Shown here piece after piece: positions 33,311 through 41,140 of a DNA stretch of 64,000 nucleotides. The position numbers were made by a program, and so were the translations under genes. The stretch comes from an uncultured Candidatus Melainabacteria bacterium (GTDB lineage Bacteria > Cyanobacteriota > Vampirovibrionia > Gastranaerophilales > Gastranaerophilaceae): contig CANARY010000007.1 of the NCBI GenBank assembly GCA_947364235.1, forward strand, positions 62,001 through 126,000, given 5' to 3'. The notes beneath the pieces were generated by a model. It saw only the letters and a list, made by a program, of their open reading frames with translations, was not told where the DNA came from and made no database searches. Each line of letters opens with the position of its first letter. Positions within the stretch are counted from its first letter, which is position 1.

Positions 33311-33469
33311 TTATTCCTTTTTAAATTGTTCTTTATTCATCGAATAACATCGTTTTCCGTAGAAAACCAAATCCGAAGTTGTGAGTTTAAATAATCCCGT
33401 GATTGTTTCCCAATTACAAGCGAGTAAAATATCGCTATAATAATAAGAAATAATCAACTGAACTATGAG
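33311..33469 (-). CDS. -1 frameshift extension of the tail chaperone (GT)
   Basis: After the slippery heptamer TTTTTTC at the end of the upstream gene, the -1 frame stays open for 52 codons (starting LIVQLIISYYY, containing NWETITGLF, ending QFKKE) and stops 2 bp before the tape measure ATG. This is the G/GT arrangement of lambda and gp41/gp42 of Mu. The fused product would be about 193 aa. The extension has no start site of its own. Confidence 0.85.
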   Translation of the reverse strand, partial: LIVQLIISYYYSDILLACNWETITGLFKLTTSDLVFYGKRCYSMNKEQFKKE

Positions 33470-33891
33470 AAAAAATCAACACAAGCCGAAGCGATTTTTT
33501 GGTCTTGTCCTTGGATTTGTTCAATCAATGGAACAGGGCAAGCCGTAACGGTTGCGATTGCTTCGATTGCGACCCCCATTTCTTTATCTTCTTTAAATCT
33601 TTTCATTTGTCCCAAGGTTAAATGCTTTTGATAATACAACGCTTCACGGTGTAATTCGCCCGCCCTTACGGGATTGATTAAAGTTTGAACAAGACAATTC
33701 TTTTCATCATCCCAAAAAACAAGCCCACACATAACGGCTTGAACAAATTTATTGAAAACCGCTTCGTTTCCACCGATTACACTTGTTTTTTCTTCGCATA
33801 TTGAATCCAAATCGGCTTCGCCAATTTTATTTTTAATGTCCTCGATTACTTGAAGAGCCGCTTCTCGTTCCATAATTTTTTTAATTTCCAT
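33463..33891 (-). CDS. Tail assembly chaperone (G/gp41-like)
   Basis: A 142-aa acidic protein between the tail tube/SSB genes and the tape measure, the standard place of the tail assembly chaperone. It has a gp41-like core (CGLVFWDDEKNCLVQTLINPV, about residues 55-75). Its 3' end contains the slippery sequence TTTTTTC just before the TAG stop, so a minority of ribosomes should make the longer GT form. Confidence 0.82.
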   Translation of the reverse strand: MEIKKIMEREAALQVIEDIKNKIGEADLDSICEEKTSVIGGNEAVFNKFVQAVMCGLVFWDDEKNCLVQTLINPVRAGELHREALYYQKHLTLGQMKRFKEDKEMGVAIEAIATVTACPVPLIEQIQGQDQKIASACVDFFS

Positions 33892-33918
33892 TTTTTAATT
33901 CTCCTTTTCTGTTTTCAA

Positions 33919-34308
33919 TTATTTGTTGTTTACATATTCCCATTCTTCGGTTTCTTCGTTATATCGAACCCTTTTGATGTCAAAAGCAACGATTTTTATT
34001 TGAGAAACCGTCAATGGATTTCCGTTTGAATCGACTTGTCCTTCCAAGTGTTTCGGCGTGTATTTATTTTCGATTAAACGCCCCTTGATTTGAACCCAAT
34101 CGTTTTCTTTGTAATATTCGCCAACTTCTTCGGCAAGATTTCGGGTTTTGGTATTAAAGAAATCAACGAAAAAATTGTTCCATTTTTCGCCCGTTTTAAC
34201 TCCGATGTTGATTGTACAAACACAACCCCCCGTTGTTTCGAAATATTTCATTTCTTTATACTTGCCGAGCCTGCCTAAAAGACTGACCGAATTTGTTAAA
34301 ATTCCCAT
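33919..34308 (-). CDS. ssb: Single-stranded DNA-binding protein
   Basis: A 129-aa OB-fold protein with MGILTNSVSLLGRLG at the start, CTINIGVKTGEKWNNFFVDFFNTKTRNLAE in the middle and WVQIKGRLIENKY after it, matching phage SSBs; the acidic C-terminal tip of cellular SSB is replaced by EETEEWEYVNNK. It lies inside the tail gene block, far from the replication module, which is unusual and may mean late expression. Confidence 0.8.
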   Translation of the reverse strand: MGILTNSVSLLGRLGKYKEMKYFETTGGCVCTINIGVKTGEKWNNFFVDFFNTKTRNLAEEVGEYYKENDWVQIKGRLIENKYTPKHLEGQVDSNGNPLTVSQIKIVAFDIKRVRYNEETEEWEYVNNK

Positions 34309-34345
34309 GCTTGTTCTCCCTTCTGATTTGTTTTTGTTACAAAAA

Positions 34346-34381
34346 CACTCATTCCCTTGTTACATCAACAAGGGACGAGTG
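34346..34381. repeat. CACTC/GAGTG hairpin upstream of ssb
   Basis: CACTC..CCCTTGTT-loop-AACAAGGG..GAGTG forms a strong hairpin. It shares the ACTCATTCCC/GGGA.GAGTG motif with hairpins at 18734, 21645 and 38854 and with the nested arm of element copy B. Confidence 0.6.
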
Positions 34382-34416
34382 TCTTGTCGGGTTTTATCCT
34401 CTCCCGAGAGCCGTTG

Positions 34417-34539
34417 TCTTGAATTATTGCTTCACGCCTTCAAGTGTTCGCTTCATTCCTTAACAGGAATTGTCGCTCACTTTTCGGCGTTACTTCGGGT
34501 TTGAGCCTTACGGCTCATCACCCTACGCAAAATTCGCTA
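34417..34539 (-). ncRNA. Structured intergenic element, copy D
   Basis: Starts with the TAG stop of the tail tube gene. The closing stem is GAATTTTGC / GCAATAATTC, a compensated G-C to A-T change relative to the other copies. Hairpin GGGT..GAGCC-GTAA-GGCTC..ACCC; second arm ACGCC / GGCGT with AGTG / CACT and ATTCCT / AGGAAT inside. Confidence 0.75.
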
Positions 34540-34920
34540 AGATTTGCGAATTCCTGCTCCGTCTGTACAATGAACTTCAAATTCGTTTGTTAGGTTTTTA
34601 GTTGATGAAATTTCAACTTCGCCACCGATAACACTTCCCGTCAATTCGTAAGTTCTTGAAACACATTCCAAAATAATCGGAATATCGGGAGTTGAACAAG
34701 CGTTCGCCCAAGCATCTTCCAAAGAAGCCGGAACTTTAATTTTCAAGCCTGTTATTTTGCCGATTACTCTCGACATATAAGAATCTGCCGTCCCGTCGCC
34801 GTATTCTTGTGTTTCTGTAACTTTCAAACCTCCGTCAATAACATTCGGTTCGGTATCTTTTGGAATAGCGTATTTCGTCCCGTTTAATGTAAGAGAAATC
34901 GCATCGCCACATTTTCCCAT
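34537..34920 (-). CDS. Tail tube protein (Mu gpM-like)
   Basis: A 127-aa protein following the sheath. MGKCGDAISLTLNGTKYAIPKD and the segment SYMSRVIGKITGLKIKV fit the contractile-tail tube family, with beta-rich content. It polymerises inside the sheath. Its TAG stop is the first base triplet of element copy D. Confidence 0.8.
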   Translation of the reverse strand: MGKCGDAISLTLNGTKYAIPKDTEPNVIDGGLKVTETQEYGDGTADSYMSRVIGKITGLKIKVPASLEDAWANACSTPDIPIILECVSRTYELTGSVIGGEVEISSTKNLTNEFEVHCTDGAGIRKS

Positions 34921-35061
34921 ATTTTATTCTCCTTTTTTTATTTGTACGAGCCTACGGGAGTCGGTGCGTTGGTAAAATGTGAATTTTACCAAAAGCACTA
35001 CGCCCGTTTTAAGGGCTATAAAAAGCCCCTCGGCTTGCTTTTATACCTATCTCAAAATAAA

Positions 35062-35079
35062 GAGGGCTTAAAAGCCCTC
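35062..35079 (-). terminator. Intercistronic hairpin after the sheath gene
   Basis: GAGGGCTT / AAGCCCTC with a 2-4-nt loop, then TTTATTTT on the minus strand. It is terminator-like and could lower expression of downstream tail genes or mark an RNA processing point. Further stems (GGTAAAAT / ATTTTACC) lie at 34970-34990. Confidence 0.6.
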
Positions 35080-35114
35080 CTATGGTTTATCGAAAACAAC
35101 GCTATTATTTAGTT

Positions 35115-36659
35115 TTAGCCTTTGAAGTTAAATCCGATAAAGTTTACAATGTCGAAAATTCTTCCAATGCCTGTCAAGTCAAATTTTGGATTGATATTAA
35201 CTCGGTTCGGGTTGCTTGAATCGATTTCGACCTGTGTTTCTTTTTGGGCTTCGGCGTAGTTTGCAATCATACCTGCCAAACCTAATAAAGAAATTCTTGT
35301 ATTAACAGCCGCCTTCACATCGTCCAAAGTACGAGCCGCAGGGTTTGTTGTAATATCGTTTTTCCCGATAAGAATAACGGATTTCCATTCGTCCGAATCT
35401 CTGAAAGTTGCCATAAAATCATAAGCGATGTTTCCGACAACTGTAACATCACGGTCGAATTTGAATAACGGATTTGTTTTTCCGATTGGATGATAGAATG
35501 TTGACAAGTCCATTAAACGATAAGAACCGTCGGATTTTCTCACAATATTTGAAAACCCTGCTTTCAAAAGGCGATTTCTTTCTTGGTAAGATAACGACCT
35601 TAATTTTCCGACATCGCCAACGACTTGAACATTTATCGCATCATCTCTTCGGGCGTTGCCTGTATCGAGTAATGAAGCAACATCCCAAGTCCCTTCAACT
35701 GTTTCGGATTCGGGGGCTTGAATTGCCGTATAACAATTCACATATTGAGCGATTAAACCGTCGCTTCTCCACGCTTCGAATTTTTCTTTTAATTCATCAA
35801 GAACGGTTGAACTTGCAAATTGCGAAATCACCCTTGTTACGCCGAGTTCTTCATCTATTAAACCCAAAACTTTATCGCCCAAAGTTCCAACGCCTGCAGA
35901 TTCGCTTGTTCTTGAAATTTCGAAAGAACATCCGTAAATTGAAGAATCAATTTCACTTCCTTCCTCGTCAACAAGAGCAAAATTGAACACGGAGTCCGAA
36001 CCTTCCCATTTTGCTTTTAATGTTAAGCCCGTAACGGCTGATTCTGTTTTGGCGATTTCAACCGTGAACGGCAATTCCAAATATTCGTCCAAGGTTTCCT
36101 TTAAAGCGTTTGCACAATCTTCAACACTCATTCCCTTTGTGAATGTAAAAGGAATCGGAGTTTTTTCAAACGAATTCAAATCGATTCCCCTAACATCTTG
36201 AGCAGGGTTATTGTGAAAAGCCGTCGCAATTTTCCCGACAATATCGGAAGCCGCTTCAAAGGTTAAATCATCAAGAACAAAATAACCGTTGAATGATTTT
36301 AAAATTCCGTTGGTTGCCGTGATTTTTAAAGTTTTCACTTCGGCAATCGCATTTTTCGGTTTATCAACGGCGATAAAATATGTATCTACCTTCGAACCGT
36401 TTCCGGCTTTTGGAAATAATTTTCTCGCCATTCTATGAAGTGGAGAACCGAAGCCGAAAACCGTTCCGATGTCGTCGGCGTTGCCCGAAGCCAAATATAA
36501 TTCATTCATCGGGGCGTTTGAATTTGTTTGAGGTTGCCCGATACAAACTATTAACTCGGGGCGTAAATTTGCCGAGTTTTGTTGGTTTTTCTGCTTGACC
36601 GTAATGCTTGTCGCTGAAGCGATAGCCGAAACATCAAGTCCCTTTGTTATTGTTGCCAT
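35115..36659 (-). CDS. Contractile tail sheath protein (Mu gpL-like)
   Basis: A 514-aa protein. The C-terminal domain has the sheath signature (RDVTVVGNIAYDFMATFRDSDEW; NDITTNPAARTLDDVKAAVNTRISLLGLAG) and the ending FDIVNFIGFNF. The middle contains TAIQAPESETVEG, typical of the Mu gpL group. It contracts to drive the tube through the envelope and shows the phage is a myovirus. Confidence 0.9.
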   Translation of the reverse strand: MATITKGLDVSAIASATSITVKQKNQQNSANLRPELIVCIGQPQTNSNAPMNELYLASGNADDIGTVFGFGSPLHRMARKLFPKAGNGSKVDTYFIAVDKPKNAIAEVKTLKITATNGILKSFNGYFVLDDLTFEAASDIVGKIATAFHNNPAQDVRGIDLNSFEKTPIPFTFTKGMSVEDCANALKETLDEYLELPFTVEIAKTESAVTGLTLKAKWEGSDSVFNFALVDEEGSEIDSSIYGCSFEISRTSESAGVGTLGDKVLGLIDEELGVTRVISQFASSTVLDELKEKFEAWRSDGLIAQYVNCYTAIQAPESETVEGTWDVASLLDTGNARRDDAINVQVVGDVGKLRSLSYQERNRLLKAGFSNIVRKSDGSYRLMDLSTFYHPIGKTNPLFKFDRDVTVVGNIAYDFMATFRDSDEWKSVILIGKNDITTNPAARTLDDVKAAVNTRISLLGLAGMIANYAEAQKETQVEIDSSNPNRVNINPKFDLTGIGRIFDIVNFIGFNFKG

Positions 36660-36672
36660 ATTTGTTTCTCCT

Positions 36673-37314
36673 TTAATTCAAAATTTCTCTTACAAACGGG
36701 TCGATATTTTCGTCCCGAATTCCCAATTTTGTATAAAATTCTTGAATCTCGGTTGTATTCGTGTAATAAGTCGGTTCGCTGAACTCGACTTCGAACTCGA
36801 ATTTTGCACCAAGAACCGTTCCTGCCGTGTTATCATTTTCGGGTGAAACAACACGCTTCCAAGATTTCAAGCGAAATCCTTTAATAAGCCTGTTAGTCGC
36901 CGTATAAAGATTCGTTTCTTCGGAACATAAAATTTTATATAATTGAGCCGTCAAATAATTCAAACGGTCGTCGGCGTTTGAATCTGCCGTTTTTTCTTCC
37001 GTTTCTTCATTCAATCCGACGGCGTAATATTCAACGACAAGATTTCCGACTGCTTCATTGTTATAAACATCTTGTTCATCTTCGGGGAAATTCATTTCGT
37101 TAAAATACACGAAAACGCAGGGCATATCCTCGACATCGGGAAATCGGAATCTTTTTGGAAAAACAATAAAATTGATTATTTGATTAACCCATTCTTCCGT
37201 CGCCCCCGAATTTATGGCGAGTTGCTTTTGATTATCCCGAACATTTACAAGATGTTGAACAATGGCATCTCGAACAATCGTAAAGTTCATCGGCGTTATA
37301 ATACTTTTAATCAT
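36673..37314 (-). CDS. Putative tail terminator/completion protein
   Basis: A 213-aa protein located between the capsid side and the sheath. Its N-terminal half (TIVRDAIVQHL, then MPCVFVYFNE and AVGNLVVEYYAVG) resembles tail-terminator folds of Mu gp37/lambda U type. The family assignment is by position and a modest match. Confidence 0.6.
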   Translation of the reverse strand: MIKSIITPMNFTIVRDAIVQHLVNVRDNQKQLAINSGATEEWVNQIINFIVFPKRFRFPDVEDMPCVFVYFNEMNFPEDEQDVYNNEAVGNLVVEYYAVGLNEETEEKTADSNADDRLNYLTAQLYKILCSEETNLYTATNRLIKGFRLKSWKRVVSPENDNTAGTVLGAKFEFEVEFSEPTYYTNTTEIQEFYTKLGIRDENIDPFVREILN

Positions 37315-37728
37315 TTACAATCCCCCCGAACTTCGTCTTGTAACCGTTTTCCCTTGCCCGTTGGATGTTGAAGCCGTACATTTTATCAAATACATTCCGA
37401 GCGTTCTGTCGGTCGCCACATTTTCGATTTTGAAATCAACGGGTTTTCCGTTCATTTGTGGAAAATACACAACAATGCCCCAACCTCTCGTCGGAATTAA
37501 ATTTGTTTTCTTTTTAACGGTGTCGATATTGATTGTCAATTCAAAAGAATCTCCAAAATATCCCATTCCCGATTCATCGAATGAAACTCCGATAAAAGAC
37601 GAGAAACCCTTTAAATCGAAACTCAAATTCGAATTGATTGGCTTCAATATACAATCCACGGCGAAACCGTTCCCGTCAACGAGAACGGTTTCTTTATGGA
37701 TTTTAAATAATTCGTGTAAATTATTCAT
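37315..37728 (-). CDS. Putative head-tail connector protein
   Basis: 137 aa from the ATG at 37728 (site AAAGGAAT); the frame extends to 37776 but lacks a site. It is a beta-rich protein with SFDESGMGYFGDSFELTI and IVVYFPQMNGKP. It is next after the capsid gene, where lambda-like phages carry connector proteins such as FII. No firm family. Confidence 0.5.
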   Translation of the reverse strand: MNNLHELFKIHKETVLVDGNGFAVDCILKPINSNLSFDLKGFSSFIGVSFDESGMGYFGDSFELTINIDTVKKKTNLIPTRGWGIVVYFPQMNGKPVDFKIENVATDRTLGMYLIKCTASTSNGQGKTVTRRSSGGL

Positions 37729-37745
37729 TTTTATTCCTTTAAAGA

Positions 37746-38816
37746 TTAAACGATGTTGTGAATTGTTGCGAAACAATCAATATCAACAGGAACCAAAAGA
37801 GGGCGTGATTTTACGCCATATTTTGTCGTTGCCGAACCGTCCTCAAGTACATCGTAAGCATAAGGAAGTTGTTCTTGTTCAACTAATTGTAATTTGTTTC
37901 CACCAATACCCGGAGTAGTTGGAGCGTTTGTGTTGTTTATTGCCCCGTAGTATCTTTTGAAGTTTGGATTCATTGGAACTAACAAAGCACAACCTGCAGG
38001 GATATATCCGAATTGTTCGCCTTCATTAGCGAAGCCGAATCCTTTTGGTACGGTGTACGCTTCGTCATAACTCCAAATATTAACGATGTAGCCGCCGATT
38101 GTTGCTCTACCGTGGAACATTGCACCGGGTGTTGCTTCAACGGGCATATTGATGTCGGTTCTCTTAATACCGTCGTTCCATTTTGAGTTTTTACGGAAGT
38201 TTTCATTTCCTAACAAGGCATCCAAACCTTTACTTTCGAAAATCAAATTCCATTCGGAAACGCCGATTTTACCATCTTTCATACAAAGAGAAATCGCATT
38301 GGAAAGAACTTTGGTTGGGTCGGCGTTTGCCGTGTTCCATTTTGCAGTTGAAACGCTGATTTTATGTGTATCTTTCTTTTTAAAATCAATCTTATTTCCG
38401 CCTGCAAGTGTAATTTTTCCATAAAACAACCCGTCGGAAGCCTGTTTTTCTTCTGACCTTCTTTGTTTGTCGGAAAAGATTTCTTGACCGTCATTGATTG
38501 AATTTAAAATATTTGCCGTTTGGTCGTATTCGGTTTGTCCGAGTTGTGCTTTGAAAACATCTTCTTCGTTTAGAGAAGCGATGTCGTTATATTCGGGAAC
38601 CGTAAAATCTCTTTTATCGTATTCATCAAGCGAATTGTATCTTCCACCCGTTCCGAGTTTTGTATCTACTGAATAATAACCTTCAACAACTCGACCTTGA
38701 ATTTCAACCTTGATTCCTTTTAATTGAACCTTTTTGAAAAGATTCGCAAGGAACATTGACGGTTTTTGTTTCTTATCGAATCCGACTTCCATTGCTTTTC
38801 TGATTACATCTGCCAT
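37746..38816 (-). CDS. Major capsid protein (lambda gpE type)
   Basis: A 356-aa protein of the lambda E/SU10-like family: LFKKVQLKGIKVEIQG near the start, FHGRATIGGYIVNIWSYDEAY (about residues 235-255) and the C-terminal VKSRPLLVPVDIDCFATIH, all typical. It is next to the decoration and protease/scaffold genes, giving the lambda order C-Nu3-D-E. Confidence 0.9.
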   Translation of the reverse strand: MADVIRKAMEVGFDKKQKPSMFLANLFKKVQLKGIKVEIQGRVVEGYYSVDTKLGTGGRYNSLDEYDKRDFTVPEYNDIASLNEEDVFKAQLGQTEYDQTANILNSINDGQEIFSDKQRRSEEKQASDGLFYGKITLAGGNKIDFKKKDTHKISVSTAKWNTANADPTKVLSNAISLCMKDGKIGVSEWNLIFESKGLDALLGNENFRKNSKWNDGIKRTDINMPVEATPGAMFHGRATIGGYIVNIWSYDEAYTVPKGFGFANEGEQFGYIPAGCALLVPMNPNFKRYYGAINNTNAPTTPGIGGNKLQLVEQEQLPYAYDVLEDGSATTKYGVKSRPLLVPVDIDCFATIHNIV

Positions 38817-38853
38817 AATAATTTCTCCTTTATTTTTTTGTAATACTGTTTTT

Positions 38854-38890
38854 CGGGAATGAGTTTATGTCTCAAAGGGCAACACTCCCG
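38854..38890. repeat. CGGGAATGAGT-type hairpin before the capsid gene
   Basis: CGGG..AATGAGT to ACTCCCG forms a hairpin between decoration and capsid genes. It is nearly identical at its ends to 21645-21680 (CGGGAATGAGTTTATGTC ... AACACTCCCG), with a different loop. Confidence 0.6.
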
Positions 38891-38927
38891 TTCTTGCAAA
38901 ATTGATTAAGTGATTGAAAAAATATTT

Positions 38928-39338
38928 CTATCGACCCAAAGATGAAACGCCTGCTTGTTCTTCAACATTTATCAAACGGAAATTGTTTGTTTTTAAAGCG
39001 TCAAGAACTGTAACATCGCTCGCATCGGCTTTTTTAATGAAAATCAAGCCGCTTTTGTCAACAATGCCCGAATCAAAAACTTTAATAAGGTCGAAATCTT
39101 CCGAACTTGTTGATTCGTTTACAACATTTTGAGCCAAAATATAAAGAGGTGAAGTTTTGAACGCTTCTGTTGTACTTGTTCCTGCGACATTGTTATCCGT
39201 TGAAAAAGCCACTAATTTTCCGCTTGAATTTCTTCCCAAAACGGTTCCGACTTTCAAGGTTGTTGAAGCGGCAACGGTAAGAGTTACATCGGCGTAAACG
39301 CCTTCGTGAAAGATTTTTGAATTGTCAATGTGTGTCAT
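38928..39338 (-). CDS. Head decoration protein (lambda gpD-like)
   Basis: A 136-aa protein with FHEGVYADVTLTVAASTTLKVGTVLGRN and KLVAF, matching the gpD/stabilisation family that trimerises on the capsid surface. It lies between the protease/scaffold and capsid genes as in lambda. Confidence 0.85.
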   Translation of the reverse strand: MTHIDNSKIFHEGVYADVTLTVAASTTLKVGTVLGRNSSGKLVAFSTDNNVAGTSTTEAFKTSPLYILAQNVVNESTSSEDFDLIKVFDSGIVDKSGLIFIKKADASDVTVLDALKTNNFRLINVEEQAGVSSLGR

Positions 39339-39371
39339 TTTTTATTCTCCTTGTTTTTAATGTGTAATCAA

Positions 39372-39398
39372 TTAAAAGACGGGCTTTTTAGCCCGTCT
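39372..39398 (-). terminator. Intercistronic hairpin between scaffold and decoration genes
   Basis: An 8-bp stem AGACGGGC / GCCCGTCT with a 6-nt A-rich loop, followed by TTTAATT on the minus strand. It is terminator-like and may tune the ratio of scaffold to the capsid proteins. Confidence 0.6.
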
Positions 39399-39430
39399 GC
39401 GTTAAATATAGAGGATTTATAATGAAAAAA

Positions 39431-39829
39431 TTATTTTTCTTCGCCGTACCCCATAGCGTTTATAATTGCGTTAAATTTTTTGTCCTCGGCTTCTTTTTGG
39501 GCTTTTGCTTTTTCTTCCTCGGTTTGTTCGCCGCCTTCTTTTGGTTCGGGAGCGTGTGTTTCTGTTTGAGGGTTTACATCTGCAGGGTTTTCATCTTCCA
39601 TGCCCTTAATTTCCGCCTTGTTTGTTTTTGCCAACAAAATCGATGCTTGGAATTCATCATCGTTCACGCCAACGCCGTCGTTGATTGCTTTGATTACGGC
39701 GTTTTTGTCAACATCAATAAATTTCATTAACGAAGCAACTCTTTTTTGTTCGGCTTTTACCCCTTCGCTTTTTGCTTCGTTGTAAACTGATGCGTTTTGA
39801 GTTTTTAGTTCTTCAAGTGTTTTAGCCAT
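39431..39829 (-). CDS. Nested scaffold protein (Nu3-like)
   Basis: An in-frame ATG at 39829 with AAGGAG 8 bases upstream sits inside the protease gene and would give a 132-aa protein identical to its C-terminal part: MAKTLEELKTQNASVY..., helical and very acidic near the end. Lambda makes scaffold Nu3 from inside gene C in the same way. Confidence 0.75.
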   Translation of the reverse strand: MAKTLEELKTQNASVYNEAKSEGVKAEQKRVASLMKFIDVDKNAVIKAINDGVGVNDDEFQASILLAKTNKAEIKGMEDENPADVNPQTETHAPEPKEGGEQTEEEKAKAQKEAEDKKFNAIINAMGYGEEK

Positions 39830-40585
39830 TTTTATTTCTCCTTTTTCTTCCTGTTGTATTTCGTTTTTAATTTCTTTTGATTGGTTTAACCCGTTTATTT
39901 CAAACGAGCGAGTGGAATTTTGAGCTTGCTCAAATTTTCCCGAGTAAGTGTCGAAAGAAGCTCCGCTTTTTTGCTTCGGGAGTAGAGCGGCGATTTTGTC
40001 GATTTCGTTATCAATCTTCATCGCCTTAATTTTACTTTGGGCTTCGGCGATTCTTTCTCTTGCCCCTGCGATTTTTATTTCTTCGCTTTCGGTTTGATTT
40101 TCGGAATCTTCACCCAAAACAACGCCGAGTTTTTTCAATTTCTCGGCTCCGATGAACCAAGTTTCTTCATCCATAATTGAACGAATTTCGGATTCTTCAA
40201 AAAGCCCTCTTTCAACGAACGCCTTGGCGTATAATTCTGCCAATTCTTCGAGGATTTTGGCTTCTTTTTTCATTTGCCTATAATCGCCAACGGCTAAACT
40301 CCAAGGGTTGTGCAATACAACGATTGAATTCGGTTCGAACTCAACATCCCCGTCGCCTGCCAACATAATATAAGCCGCCATTGAAGAACAATCACCGACA
40401 ACGTGCATGCGACAATTCCCTCGATTATAATTTTTGATTGCGTTATATATTGAAATTCCGTGAAAAACGGAACCACCCGGAGAATCGATTTCAAATTCGA
40501 TGTCGCCCGATAATCTCGAAATTTGTTCGGCGAGGAATTGACCGTTCACATCGGCTCCGATAACGCCTTTAATTTTTATCGCCAT
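39431..40585 (-). CDS. Head maturation protease-scaffold
   Basis: A 384-aa protein. The first 180 residues are a ClpP/S49-like serine protease: DIEFEIDSPGGSVFHG, the nucleophile region GDCSSMAAYIMLAGDG, and the His in VVLHNPW. The rest is the scaffold part, with a strong internal start. It processes the procapsid like lambda gpC. Confidence 0.88.
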   Translation of the reverse strand: MAIKIKGVIGADVNGQFLAEQISRLSGDIEFEIDSPGGSVFHGISIYNAIKNYNRGNCRMHVVGDCSSMAAYIMLAGDGDVEFEPNSIVVLHNPWSLAVGDYRQMKKEAKILEELAELYAKAFVERGLFEESEIRSIMDEETWFIGAEKLKKLGVVLGEDSENQTESEEIKIAGARERIAEAQSKIKAMKIDNEIDKIAALLPKQKSGASFDTYSGKFEQAQNSTRSFEINGLNQSKEIKNEIQQEEKGEIKMAKTLEELKTQNASVYNEAKSEGVKAEQKRVASLMKFIDVDKNAVIKAINDGVGVNDDEFQASILLAKTNKAEIKGMEDENPADVNPQTETHAPEPKEGGEQTEEEKAKAQKEAEDKKFNAIINAMGYGEEK

Positions 40586-40597
40586 TTCAATTCCCCC

Positions 40598-41128
40598 TTA
40601 CTTTTTAAAGCCGCAACCCGTACAAACCCCGTCTACTACTTTAGAGCCGCAAATATGACAAATCCCGTTTACTTTTCTTGGCTCTTCTTTCTTTGGAATT
40701 TTTTCTCCGGGGATTAGTTTTTCGGGTTCTTCCTTTGGTTCTTCTTTTGATTCTTCCTCGGGTTCCTGTGTTTGTTCTTCGGTTGTCGGGATTGGATGAA
40801 TTCCGCCGTCGCCTGCAACAATCACTTCTTCATCGTGTTCGGCGTTTTCTTCTTTTTCGTCAACTTTTTCTTCGGTTGATTCTTCGCCGTTTTCTTCGGT
40901 CGAATTGTTTTCTTGTTCTTTGCCAATTTCTTCGGTTGTTTCTTGGGTGTTTTCGCCTTTTTGTTCTTCGGGTTTAGTTTCTGCCCTTTTTTCGGCGATT
41001 TTTGCTTTTAAAGTGTCAACGCCCCATTTGTTAAAAAAACCATTTAAGCCCACCGAATACGCTTCGGCGATGAGTTCTTTTTGTTCGTTTTCGGGTAAGT
41101 CCGAAACTTTCAATTTTTGTTCTGACAT
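40598..41128 (-). CDS. Acidic protein with C-terminal zinc ribbon
   Basis: A 176-aa protein. Residues 1-50 are a short helical domain (KVSDLPENEQKELIAEAYSVGL), about 50-150 an extreme Glu/Pro/Thr-rich low-complexity linker, and the last 30 residues a zinc ribbon (CHICGSKVVDGVCTGCGFKK). It lies between portal and protease genes. The role is unknown; it could be a head-assembly factor or a host-interaction protein. Confidence 0.65.
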   Translation of the reverse strand: MSEQKLKVSDLPENEQKELIAEAYSVGLNGFFNKWGVDTLKAKIAEKRAETKPEEQKGENTQETTEEIGKEQENNSTEENGEESTEEKVDEKEENAEHDEEVIVAGDGGIHPIPTTEEQTQEPEEESKEEPKEEPEKLIPGEKIPKKEEPRKVNGICHICGSKVVDGVCTGCGFKK

Positions 41129-41140
41129 TTTCTTCTCCTT

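Noticed and set aside
34417-34539. Hammerhead-ribozyme resemblance in copy D (GTGATGAGCC..GGCTCAAAC)
   Set aside because: The CUGAUGA...GAAA core is incomplete and is not present in the other four copies, which keep the fold with different bases.
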